DNA of 64,000 bases from Planktothrix rubescens CCAP 1459/22 (GTDB lineage Bacteria; Cyanobacteriota; Cyanobacteriia; Cyanobacteriales; Microcoleaceae). A model generated the notes under the pieces. The model was not told the DNA's origin. It did no database searches and saw only the letters and a program-made list of their open reading frames with translations. Shown one piece after another: positions 8,613-15,657 of this stretch; position 1 is the first letter of the stretch; each line of letters begins with the position of its first letter. The stretch spans positions 3,364,001 through 3,428,000 of the forward strand of contig LR882958.1 of the NCBI GenBank assembly GCA_904830895.1, written 5' to 3'. Position numbers and translations under genes: made by a program.

Positions 8613-8795
8613 CATTTAAGTAACACGATCTGCTCTTGAACACAACAAATCATCTTGATAGGGTATTTACAGAAGCAAGAAACAAACGTTTTGCGCTGGG
8701 CCTGAACCTTGACAACTGCATAGCAACCTTTCGGTTGACATGAAAGGCCATCGATTCAGTTATCTGTTCAGACAAGTAAATCAACGGCAAAACTA

Positions 8796-9305
8796 ATGAT
8801 TAGTCAGATTGTACAACAGAACAACGGTGTTTCCTCACGAAAAAGGGTTAGTCAGCCCCTGACTATCGAGAAATTCCTGATCCCACTCAAGGAAATTCCC
8901 TCTCACCTGTTAACCCTGGACACATTCAAAGACCTGGTGACTCGCTTAGATTTACCGAAGGAATTTTGGGAGGCATTTGTAATGTTTCACCCTGATCGCT
9001 ATGGCCATCAAATCCTGTTTCGGAATGATTCTGTTGAGGTGCTGGTGATGTGTTGGGGGCCAGGTCAACTCTCTGGCGTTCACCCTCATAAACAGGCAGC
9101 CTTAAATGTTACGAAAGTGCTGCAAGGGACTATTACGCAACAGCGATATATTACTGACGAAAAACGGAAGTTATTCTGTTGGAAAGAAGAAACCGTAAGT
9201 GCGGGAGAAATTACCTGGACTGACCGTTATGAATACCACCAGTTAGTTAATAACAGTGATGAAGATTGCGTAAGTTTAAACCTGTACGCACCCGTTCGCA
9301 ACTAG
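8796..9305 (+). CDS. Cysteine dioxygenase-family cupin protein
   Basis: This 169-residue cupin matches the type I cysteine dioxygenase family, non-heme iron enzymes that oxidise cysteine to cysteine sulfinate in the cytoplasm. The facial triad is visible as H96 and H98 (GVHPHKQAALNVTKVLQG) and H148 (YEYHQLVN). Tyr164 in LNLYAPV fits the conserved active-site tyrosine. It is shorter than the roughly 200-residue animal enzymes but normal for bacterial versions. Substrate specificity (cysteine or 3-mercaptopropionate) cannot be settled from sequence. It is followed by a clear hairpin and appears monocistronic. Confidence 0.85.
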   Translation: MISQIVQQNNGVSSRKRVSQPLTIEKFLIPLKEIPSHLLTLDTFKDLVTRLDLPKEFWEAFVMFHPDRYGHQILFRNDSVEVLVMCWGPGQLSGVHPHKQAALNVTKVLQGTITQQRYITDEKRKLFCWKEETVSAGEITWTDRYEYHQLVNNSDEDCVSLNLYAPVRN

Positions 9306-9317
9306 GAATTAAATCAC

Positions 9318-9345
9318 AGGAAAAGGTAATATTTTGCCTTTTCCT
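9318..9345 (+). terminator. Hairpin after the cysteine dioxygenase gene
   Basis: Nine-base perfect arms (AGGAAAAGG and CCTTTTCCT) flank a 10-base loop 13 bp after the stop codon. The descending arm is T-rich, so it could act as an intrinsic terminator. Confidence 0.6.
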
Positions 9346-9375
9346 TTCTGAAGATTTCTGTTAGGAGGAAATATT

Positions 9376-10133
9376 ATGGACTGTCTCAGAAATACCAAAG
9401 GCAAGAGAATGTGCGAGTTAGTTCAAATCCCCAATACAACCAAAGAGTTCATGTGTACTGAATGCAAAAATCAGTTTATCAAAAAAGGCGAGGGTAGCGA
9501 TTTTGATGGGGTTTGGATACTGTTGATATTGTCTCTGCTATTCTTTGTTTTTCTGTTAAGTGGGTGTAGCAAACAATCAACCAAGTTACTGTTAATCAGA
9601 ATTGCGGATAGTAGTGCTTCAGCCCTCAATGATCCGAAGCAAGCAAAAGGATCTAAAGATACTTGTTTTGGTCTGGCAGATGGGGCAAAACCAGGGGATC
9701 AACAGGCCTTAATTCAAGTGAGTCAAGACATTATTGCCACCGACCCAGCGATGATCAAAGACTCCAATGATGGCTATGCTGTCTGCCATCAAAAAACCGA
9801 ATCTAAAGGCCAAGGAACCTATGTCTGTCCGGCTTTAGATTTGGCTGTTGAAATGAGCGATCGCCACCCTGAAACCCCAATTATTGTACTACAAATTCAG
9901 GCCAACGAAGGAGAAGAATTTTGTCCAGACACCTTAAAAACCTCGCCAATAAAGTCTCATCCCGACAAGGAAAACTCTTGATTATTGGCAGTACCAACGA
10001 TGGCAATACGGGGTTTAATACTAATCTTTGGAATAGCCTCAAAGATTTACCTAACACCCAGTTTTGCAATCAGAATATCCGAAGCTGTGTCAAAGATTCA
10101 ATCAAAAATATTCGTTCTAATCAGGAGAAGTAA
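9376..10133 (+). pseudogene. Frameshifted membrane-anchored protein of unknown function
   Basis: The gene starts at 9376 after a strong AGGAGG site. It encodes a short cytoplasmic segment with Cys pairs (MCTEC), a transmembrane stretch near residues 47-63 ending in a lipobox-like LSGC, and an extracytoplasmic domain whose start (LLLIRIADSSAS) resembles the first strand of a vWA-like fold. The zero frame stops at 9981. From about 9936 the -1 frame continues plausibly (KLLIIGSTNDGNTGFNTNLW...) to a stop at 10133, 4 bp before the next gene. Adding one A to the A5 run at 9936-9940 restores a single 253-codon frame. This could be a mutation, a sequencing error or frameshifting. I do not recognise the family. 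Confidence 0.6.
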
Positions 10134-10137
10134 ACCT

Positions 10138-10311
10138 ATGATTTCCAAATTTGATGAAGACGTGATTTTACAGGAATTTATTGCTGAGAAGTTGTTACCT
10201 GAACAACTCCCCAATATCTTCGTGCTTTACCCTCGCTTAAGCCAAAATTTGACGATTTTAGCGCCGTTAAAATATGCCTTAGAAATGAAGCGACGGTATC
10301 AAGTTAGTTAA
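10138..10311 (+). CDS. Small protein of unknown function
   Basis: This 57-residue ORF starts at ATG 10138, preceded by an AGGAG site about 9 bases upstream that overlaps the end of the preceding gene. It is probably translated from the same mRNA. The sequence (MISKFDEDVILQEFIAEKLLP...) is amphipathic, predicted soluble, and has no signal peptide or transmembrane segment. I recognise no family. An upstream in-frame start at 9985 would overlap the preceding gene and is less likely. Confidence 0.6.
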   Translation: MISKFDEDVILQEFIAEKLLPEQLPNIFVLYPRLSQNLTILAPLKYALEMKRRYQVS

Positions 10312-10342
10312 TTATCCTTCCCACTCGAACAATTAAACTTTG

Positions 10343-10395
10343 TTAGGAAAGTGTTGTTATTTTATATTCAATGCTACTAAAGTACACTTTCCTAA
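10343..10395. promoter_or_regulatory. Long-loop inverted repeat TTAGGAAAGTGT
   Basis: Twelve-base perfect arms (TTAGGAAAGTGT and ACACTTTCCTAA) are separated by 29 AT-rich bases, between the small gene ending at 10311 and the membrane gene at 10434. It could be a paired operator or an mRNA stem upstream of that gene. Confidence 0.5.
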
Positions 10396-10433
10396 ATCTT
10401 TAATCCATCTTACTCTGTGAGGAAAATTATCCT

Positions 10434-11417
10434 ATGAACTTACACAAATTTATCGTTCTTTTCTGTATCACAATTGCTGCATTAATCAATAGTCGTGGAC
10501 CCTTTGCGGCTTTAGGTGGATTTCCTGGCGAATGGCGCTGGGTTATTGCGATCGCAGTTAGTTTTCCTCTTGTTTATTTCACAGAATGGGCTATTGCTTA
10601 TGATGTGGCAATTTCCAGTATTAAACGAGATATTCACCATGATCAGGAGCAAATAGAAGCCAAAAAAAGAAACACCAAAAATCAACTAATTGCAGTGCGC
10701 GCAGAAGCAGAACAAATGGTCTTTAATGCAGTTTTGAAAGACTATTTACATCAAAAAACAAAAGTCTTTGTTGTTTTTGCCACTGGGCTTTTAATTGTGG
10801 AGTATGCAGCCACTCTATTTTATGTGCGTTTTCAAGGGGAAGATACCGATTGGATTATCTATATTGTCCCCTTACTCGGAATCATTTTAACAATAATGAC
10901 AGGATTTTATACCGGAAAAATTATTCGTTATCCTGAATATAAACGGCAAATTTCCCAAAAGTTTGATGCTTATTATCAACAACGTTATCAAGAAAACCCC
11001 GATGGAATTAAACACGCCAGTCGTGAGTTTTGGGTCTTAGAAGAACTAACTAAGTATGTGTTAGATCATCCTCAATCTACCCCTGAACAACGCAATCAAA
11101 AAGAAAATCAAGTTTGGATTGAACTGCTAATTCATCAACATAATCAAGTCTTGAAACAAGGACAAAAAGCAATTCAGGAGAAAAGACGCCAGTTAAATCA
11201 AAGTCCAGTGGGGTTAATTAGTCGAGAAGCTTGGGAAACTGCCATTAATGAGGAGATCAAAGCCATCACTGAGGAGTTCCAATTAGAACTTTACCAGATT
11301 CAAAGTGAATTAAAACGACGGGGCTATTCTATGGAATCTAATCAGGTCTTATCGACTGAAAAAATGAATTCTATTAAGCCTCCTAAATGGCAACTTAAAC
11401 CTGATTCTCATTCCTAA
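10434..11417 (+). CDS. Multi-pass membrane protein with coiled-coil tail
   Basis: This 327-residue protein has predicted transmembrane segments at about residues 5-20, 35-55, 105-125 and 140-160. A charged, coiled-coil-prone loop lies between the second and third (residues 60-100). The C-terminal half (170-327) is long, soluble, helix-rich and rich in Gln, Lys and Glu. The topology suggests a membrane anchor with a cytoplasmic coiled-coil arm. The N-terminus weakly recalls DUF4407-type membrane proteins, but I cannot assign it. It probably works with the two upstream genes, which share orientation and close spacing. Confidence 0.65.
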   Translation: MNLHKFIVLFCITIAALINSRGPFAALGGFPGEWRWVIAIAVSFPLVYFTEWAIAYDVAISSIKRDIHHDQEQIEAKKRNTKNQLIAVRAEAEQMVFNAVLKDYLHQKTKVFVVFATGLLIVEYAATLFYVRFQGEDTDWIIYIVPLLGIILTIMTGFYTGKIIRYPEYKRQISQKFDAYYQQRYQENPDGIKHASREFWVLEELTKYVLDHPQSTPEQRNQKENQVWIELLIHQHNQVLKQGQKAIQEKRRQLNQSPVGLISREAWETAINEEIKAITEEFQLELYQIQSELKRRGYSMESNQVLSTEKMNSIKPPKWQLKPDSHS

Positions 11418-11423
11418 TTATTC

Positions 11424-11457
11424 AAGGAAGTCTCACTGATGCTAGGTGGACTTCCTT
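11424..11457. terminator. Hairpin between convergent genes
   Basis: Nine-base perfect arms (AAGGAAGTC and GACTTCCTT) with a 16-base loop lie between the membrane protein gene and the convergent Ycf66 gene. It is a likely bidirectional terminator. Confidence 0.6.
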
Positions 11458-11471
11458 AAATTTAAGGGAAA

Positions 11472-12332
11472 TTAAGAAGAACTATCAACCTCATCATCCG
11501 AATAGTCTACGGATCGATATTCAACATAATCTGTTGAATTATCATTCGGACGGCGATCTTCAGAATAGCGATATTCTGAAGAAGCAGAGGGACGACGGCG
11601 AGATCGGGGTGCATCAGAAGCCGAAGTTGTCCAATCTTCTCGATCTACCGCAGGCGTTGCGGGAGGGCGGTTAGAGCGACTTCTGGGAGGTCTTTGTTGC
11701 CGTTCTCTAGGGGGTTCTCCCCAATCCGAGGTCGGTTCTGGACGAGATTCTGGACGAGATTCTGGACGAGATTCTGAACGAGATTCTGGACGAGATTCTG
11801 GACTGGGACGACGTTTGCGAGGACGTTCCGCCGAGGTCGGATAGTCAACGGCACTACTTTTGCGACTAGAGGGACGCCGACGAACCGTATCATCCTCATA
11901 AGCATCGGCTCGGCTCAAACGAGTATCACGACTCCCGCGAATTTGACGGGCCATCGGCATATATTCGTCCGTCGGTTCGAGTTCATCTAATTCTGCATCC
12001 ACCCGATAAACGTCACTGACATAGCGTTCATCGTCCACAATGGGCCCTCGTTCCTTAGCTTGGACAACGGCAATTCCTCTGAGGCGAACACTTTCCACCG
12101 CAAAGAAAACCGCACTTCCAGTTAATAAAAATTGACCAAAGGCTAGAATTGGATCAAGTCGCCATCCTTGAAACAACAGAATCCCGCCACAGAGTAACGC
12201 AATGGCAGCAAAGAAAATATCATGATCCCGTGCTAGTTTTGGCCGCCAAGAACGCAGGAAATATAATCCAGCACCAGAAACCGCGAGGGCAATGCCCACT
12301 AAGCTGCTGAAATTTAAACCTAAATTAACCAT
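11472..12332 (-). CDS. Ycf66 family protein
   Basis: This 286-residue protein begins with the membrane domain typical of the cyanobacterial and plastid Ycf66 family (residues 1-95, about three hydrophobic helices, with SGAGLYFLRSWRP and a segment ending VESVRLRGIAVVQAKERGP). The rest is a hydrophilic, disordered Arg/Ser/Pro-rich tail with a short RPES/RSES repeat run near residues 173-200. The exact role of Ycf66 is not established. It lies next to psbX on the same strand, consistent with a thylakoid context. The tail is probably fast-evolving. Confidence 0.9.
   Translation of the reverse strand: MVNLGLNFSSLVGIALAVSGAGLYFLRSWRPKLARDHDIFFAAIALLCGGILLFQGWRLDPILAFGQFLLTGSAVFFAVESVRLRGIAVVQAKERGPIVDDERYVSDVYRVDAELDELEPTDEYMPMARQIRGSRDTRLSRADAYEDDTVRRRPSSRKSSAVDYPTSAERPRKRRPSPESRPESRSESRPESRPESRPEPTSDWGEPPRERQQRPPRSRSNRPPATPAVDREDWTTSASDAPRSRRRPSASSEYRYSEDRRPNDNSTDYVEYRSVDYSDDEVDSSS
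11734..11812. repeat. 12-bp tandem repeats encoding RPES
   Basis: About six tandem copies of a 12-bp unit (GATTCTGGACGA on the plus strand) lie in the 3' half of the Ycf66 gene. Because the unit is a multiple of three, copy-number change keeps the frame and only alters the length of the disordered tail. Confidence 0.8.
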
Positions 12333-12428
12333 TATTTTTTCTCCTATGCCAGTCCTATCTTAGCGATTTCTTTTGAAAATCTCTAATCACCGGAGCTTGG
12401 GGCTGGGTATTTTGGCAACAATACAACA

Positions 12429-12473
12429 TTAGGGGCTATCGATTCAGACAAAATTCTGATTCTTAGCCCCTAA
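12429..12473 (-). terminator. Hairpin downstream of psbX
   Basis: Ten-base perfect arms (TTAGGGGCTA and TAGCCCCTAA) enclose 25 bases, about 60 bp past the psbX stop on its strand. It is a plausible transcript end or 3'-stabilising stem for psbX. Confidence 0.55.
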
Positions 12474-12533
12474 GTTTATGGGTTTAACCAGGATTTTGGC
12501 AAGTCTGCCTAGACCTGTTCCCAGATAACCAGT

Positions 12534-12653
12534 CTAGGAACGAATTACTTTATCTTTTTTGCTGATAAAGAGCAGACCGACAGTTGCAGGAATCACCACA
12601 ATCAGGATTCCAGCCAGCAAACTATAGAAAAAGTTCATTAATGAAGGTGTCAT
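12534..12653 (-). CDS. psbX: Photosystem II protein PsbX
   Basis: This 39-residue ORF encodes a single transmembrane protein with the PsbX pattern: an N-terminal MTPSL, a hydrophobic helix containing IVVIPATVGLLFIS, and a basic end KKDKVIRS. PsbX is a peripheral low-molecular-weight photosystem II subunit near cytochrome b559 that helps quinone turnover at the QB site. The start is the ATG at 12653. It lies 201 bp upstream of the Ycf66 gene on the same strand. Confidence 0.92.
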   Translation of the reverse strand: MTPSLMNFFYSLLAGILIVVIPATVGLLFISKKDKVIRS

Positions 12654-12814
12654 AACAAATGCGATCCTTGTCTTAGATTGATTTCTTGGTTTAACAGTTT
12701 AACAAAATTTCACAATCTTGAGAAGGTATTTGTCTGTTTATGAGAAAACTTCCCAAAACCGCTAGAATTGATCCGATAAACAGTAACAAAACTTAAAATA
12801 TTTTTTCCGATCCT

Positions 12815-13096
12815 ATGGACACAATAACAATTTTAACTTGGGGTTTAGGTTTAATTCTGGGTTTGATGACCTTTTTGTTTATTTTCAGAATCGTCCTCAC
12901 CTGGTATCCCCAAGTTAACCAGCAGCGTTTTCCATTTAACCTAATTGTTTGGCCCACCGAACCCTTTTTAGTCATTACCCGCAAAATTGTTCCCCCCGTG
13001 GGAGGGGTAGATATTACCCCGATTATTTGGGTGGGACTATTTAGTTTGTTACGAGAAATGCTCCTCGGTCAACAGGGATTATTAAGAATGATGTAG
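12815..13096 (+). CDS. YggT family (Ycf19-like) membrane protein
   Basis: This 93-residue membrane protein has two hydrophobic segments (about 5-28 and 65-82). It carries the YggT family signature between them: a TWYPQVNQ-like segment, then PTEPFLVITRKIVPPVGGVDITPIIW. Cyanobacterial and plastid members (Ycf19/YlmG) have been linked to thylakoid or nucleoid organisation, but the molecular role is unclear. It is divergent from psbX, sharing a 160-bp spacer that probably contains both promoters. Confidence 0.9.
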   Translation: MDTITILTWGLGLILGLMTFLFIFRIVLTWYPQVNQQRFPFNLIVWPTEPFLVITRKIVPPVGGVDITPIIWVGLFSLLREMLLGQQGLLRMM

Positions 13097-13208
13097 GTTA
13101 ATCTTTGAATATTAGTGGATCAGGATTTAGATCAAAACAGTGTATTATGTCCGATACTGGCGGTTTTGTCCAGAATTTCAATAACAACTATATTGTCTAA
13201 GTCTATTT

Positions 13209-14792
13209 ATGTTAAACCGAATTATTCAATTTTTCAAACGACTGATTCAACGCCTGTTTGGGAAGCAACCTAGTCCTCCATCGCCATCGGTTGAAGCAAC
13301 TCCAACTCGCACGGATACGGAATATGAAGCCCTATTTCTGCAACTGTTGGACACCTTACAACCTAATAGCAGTCGAGGACAAATTAAGGGATGGTTAATT
13401 GGTAACAGAGTTCAAGAAGCGCAGTTAGTGGCTTGGTTGGAACGGTTTGGAACTCGTTTACAGGAAATACCCAGCCAACACGAAGAACTCGCACGACGTC
13501 TGGTATTTTTAGCGAGTCTGGATATTGGTGATTTAGGAGATGTGGCGGGAAGTATTGGCAGAAGCATTTTGGCCCAATTAACTCCACAAACCGAGGTTAT
13601 AAATTCCGATATTAATGAGATTAAACCAATCATTGATGCAGAATTTATCGAGGATGGGGTTGCGACTCCAGCAAATCCTTCTGAGAATATTGAGGTTTCT
13701 CCAATTATTAATGCAGAATTTATTGGGGATGGTGTTGCAATTTCAAGGGAAGAAGAAACCCCAATAGTTGAAGAAACTCCCGTTATTTCCCAACAGGAAA
13801 TTACTCCTGAAGTTACTCCAATAGTTGAAGAAACTCCCGTTAGTTATCAGCAGGAAATTGTTCCTGAAGTTACTCCAATAGTTGAAGAAACTCCCGTTAT
13901 TTCCCAACAAGATATAATTCCTGAAGAAACCCCAATATTTGAGGAAACTCCCGTTATTTCCCAACAGGATATAATTCCTGAAGAAACCCCAATAATTTCC
14001 CAACAGGAAATTATTCCTGAAGAAACCCCAATATTTGAAGAAACTCCCATTATTTCCCAACAGGATATAATTCCCGAAGTTACTCCAATAGTTGAAGAAA
14101 CTCCCGCTAGTTACCCACAAGATATAATTCCCGAAGAAACTCCAATAGTTGAAGAAACTTCACCAGAAGTTAAACAATGGTTTGAGCAAGGAATAAAACA
14201 AGATGAAGCTGGAGACTTTTATGGTGCTTTAGACTCATTTGATCAATTGCTTCAACTACAACCGAATCATATTCGTGTTTGGTTTTATCGAGGTAATACC
14301 CTCAGAAATTTAGGCAGAATTGAAGAAGCTCTATCCTCCTTTGAACAAGCGATTATCCTGAAACCAGAATATGCAGATGCCTGGAATAATCGAGGTAGTG
14401 TTTTAGAGGTTTTAGGGAATATGGAAGAAGCCTTAAAATCCTATCAACTTGCAGTTGATTTAGAACCCAATGATCCTTATATTTGGAATAATCGCGGAAA
14501 CGCCCTATCGGATTTAGGAAGATTAGAAGAAGCCTTAGAATCCTATCAACAGGCGATTCAATTAGAGCCTAATTATTTTAACGCCTTATATAACCAAGGC
14601 ATTTCACAACTCAATTTAGGACAATTAGAAGCAGCCTTAATTTCCTTTAACCGTGCGCTAGAATTGCAACCGGATGATGCCGATGTTTGGTATAATAAAG
14701 GTCTGACATTACAGGATTTAGGACAAACAGAAGCAGCCGTTGCCGCCTTTGAAAAAGTCAGGGAATTGCAACCGGATGAAATCGAAGGTTAA
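13209..14792 (+). CDS. TPR protein with Glu/Pro-rich tandem-repeat linker
   Basis: This 527-residue protein has a basic, amphipathic N-terminus (1-25) and a helical domain (about 35-125). A low-complexity linker (about 180-315) is made of repeated EETPIV/EETPVISQQ/IIPE units. Five tetratricopeptide repeats follow (about 320-525), recognisable by WYNKGLTLQDLGQTEAAVAAF-type helices. TPR arrays bind partner proteins, so this is probably a scaffold. No catalytic domain is visible. The repeated linker looks acidic and extended, and its copy number may vary between strains. Confidence 0.85.
   Translation: MLNRIIQFFKRLIQRLFGKQPSPPSPSVEATPTRTDTEYEALFLQLLDTLQPNSSRGQIKGWLIGNRVQEAQLVAWLERFGTRLQEIPSQHEELARRLVFLASLDIGDLGDVAGSIGRSILAQLTPQTEVINSDINEIKPIIDAEFIEDGVATPANPSENIEVSPIINAEFIGDGVAISREEETPIVEETPVISQQEITPEVTPIVEETPVSYQQEIVPEVTPIVEETPVISQQDIIPEETPIFEETPVISQQDIIPEETPIISQQEIIPEETPIFEETPIISQQDIIPEVTPIVEETPASYPQDIIPEETPIVEETSPEVKQWFEQGIKQDEAGDFYGALDSFDQLLQLQPNHIRVWFYRGNTLRNLGRIEEALSSFEQAIILKPEYADAWNNRGSVLEVLGNMEEALKSYQLAVDLEPNDPYIWNNRGNALSDLGRLEEALESYQQAIQLEPNYFNALYNQGISQLNLGQLEAALISFNRALELQPDDADVWYNKGLTLQDLGQTEAAVAAFEKVRELQPDEIEG
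13748..14162. repeat. Tandem repeats encoding the EETP linker
   Basis: Imperfect tandem units of about 30-60 bp (core GAAGAAACTCCCGTTATTTC, with a GAAGTTACTCCAATAGTT variant) fill this stretch of the TPR gene and keep its frame. Copies differ mainly at third positions and in a few Val/Ile and Glu/Asp changes, consistent with repeated duplication and slow drift. Confidence 0.8.
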
Positions 14793-14804
14793 ACCCATTA
14801 AAGT

Positions 14805-14834
14805 AGGGTGCGTGTATTGGAATACCCGCACCAT
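14805..14834. repeat. GTAGGGTGCG-type intergenic palindrome
   Basis: A short imperfect inverted repeat (GGGTGCGTGTATT with AATACCCGCACC) lies just after the TPR gene. A related copy occurs at 15341-15370 after the next gene, so the two copies bracket the lipoprotein gene. Confidence 0.6.
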
Positions 14835-14858
14835 TGCACTAAAATTAATATAATATTT

Positions 14859-15335
14859 ATGCGTTTTAACCCCTATTTATTAAAGACCGTAACGGTTGTT
14901 GCGATCGCATTTTCCCTAAACAGTTGTAGCAGTAAACCCGCAGACTGCATCAAACTTATCGGTATCATCAATGAAGGTCAAACCCTAGTAGTTAACCTCA
15001 GTCCTAAATTAGATGGGAAAACCACACAACAACTGTCTCAAGAATTAAACAGTATTGCCAAGGAGATAGAAACCCTAACGATTAAAGATGAATCCTTACA
15101 AACCTTTCAAAAAAACTCAACCCAACAGTTTAAAGACCTCTCCAATAGTCTCAAACAAATCGCTGAAGCTCTAACCATTGCGGAGAAAGCTCCCGTTACT
15201 CCAGAAGGGAAAAAACAACTATTAGAAGCCCAGAAAACTGTCCAAGAAGCCGGAGAAAAAGCCAAACAAATTGTTTCCAACAATGAAGTATTATTCAAAG
15301 AATTAGTAAATTATTGCCCCCAGAAAAAACCGTAA
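14859..15335 (+). CDS. Putative lipoprotein, cyanobacterial hypothetical
   Basis: The chosen start is the ATG at 14859, giving 158 residues. An upstream start at 14808 would run through an intergenic palindrome and bury the signal peptide. The N-terminus has basic residues, a hydrophobic core and a lipobox-like LNSC, predicting lipid attachment near Cys22. The mature part is almost wholly alpha-helical with coiled-coil character (residues 60-150). Further cysteines occur at residue 29 and near the end (NYCPQKK). I recognise no functional family. It is probably a periplasm-facing anchored helical protein. Confidence 0.7.
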   Translation: MRFNPYLLKTVTVVAIAFSLNSCSSKPADCIKLIGIINEGQTLVVNLSPKLDGKTTQQLSQELNSIAKEIETLTIKDESLQTFQKNSTQQFKDLSNSLKQIAEALTIAEKAPVTPEGKKQLLEAQKTVQEAGEKAKQIVSNNEVLFKELVNYCPQKKP

Positions 15336-15657
15336 GAACTTGTAGGGTGCGGGTATCGTGGCGCACGCATCATCTAAGTGAAATTAACAATTAGGAAAAA
15401 TGCGATCGTAGCGATCGCCATTCTTGTCATATCTTTTTTAGATGCAACAATTCTTATAAAGAGATGGCATTGCTATCTTCCTAGAGTATTTGAGTGCTAA
15501 TTTTCCCATAGCATTGTTTTTATTGTAATTTTTATCGAGTTGTAGTATAGTAGAGTTAGGAATGGGGAAAACTTATATTAGTACCAGTTTCAGGTACAGC
15601 AACAACAGATAAGTAACCGATTCTCTGCCAGAAAACAAGCCAATCAAGGTAAAGTAT
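15336..15657. other. Spacer before the dynamin-like gene
   Basis: This 322-bp stretch holds a GTAGGGTGCGGG...GCGCACGC palindrome at 15341-15370, a doubled GCGATCG motif near 15402-15419, and AT-rich DNA that probably contains the promoter of the dynamin-like gene. I see no ORF or RNA gene. Confidence 0.5.

Noticed and set aside
9421-9440. GTTCAAATCC resembling a tRNA T-arm
   Set aside because: It lies in a coding sequence and no acceptor, D or anticodon arms can be formed around it.
13743-14120. Long minus-strand ORFs opposite the TPR gene with NNGSFF repeats
   Set aside because: They are antisense shadows of the tandem repeats encoding the EETP linker; the plus strand has the TPR domain and a coherent start.
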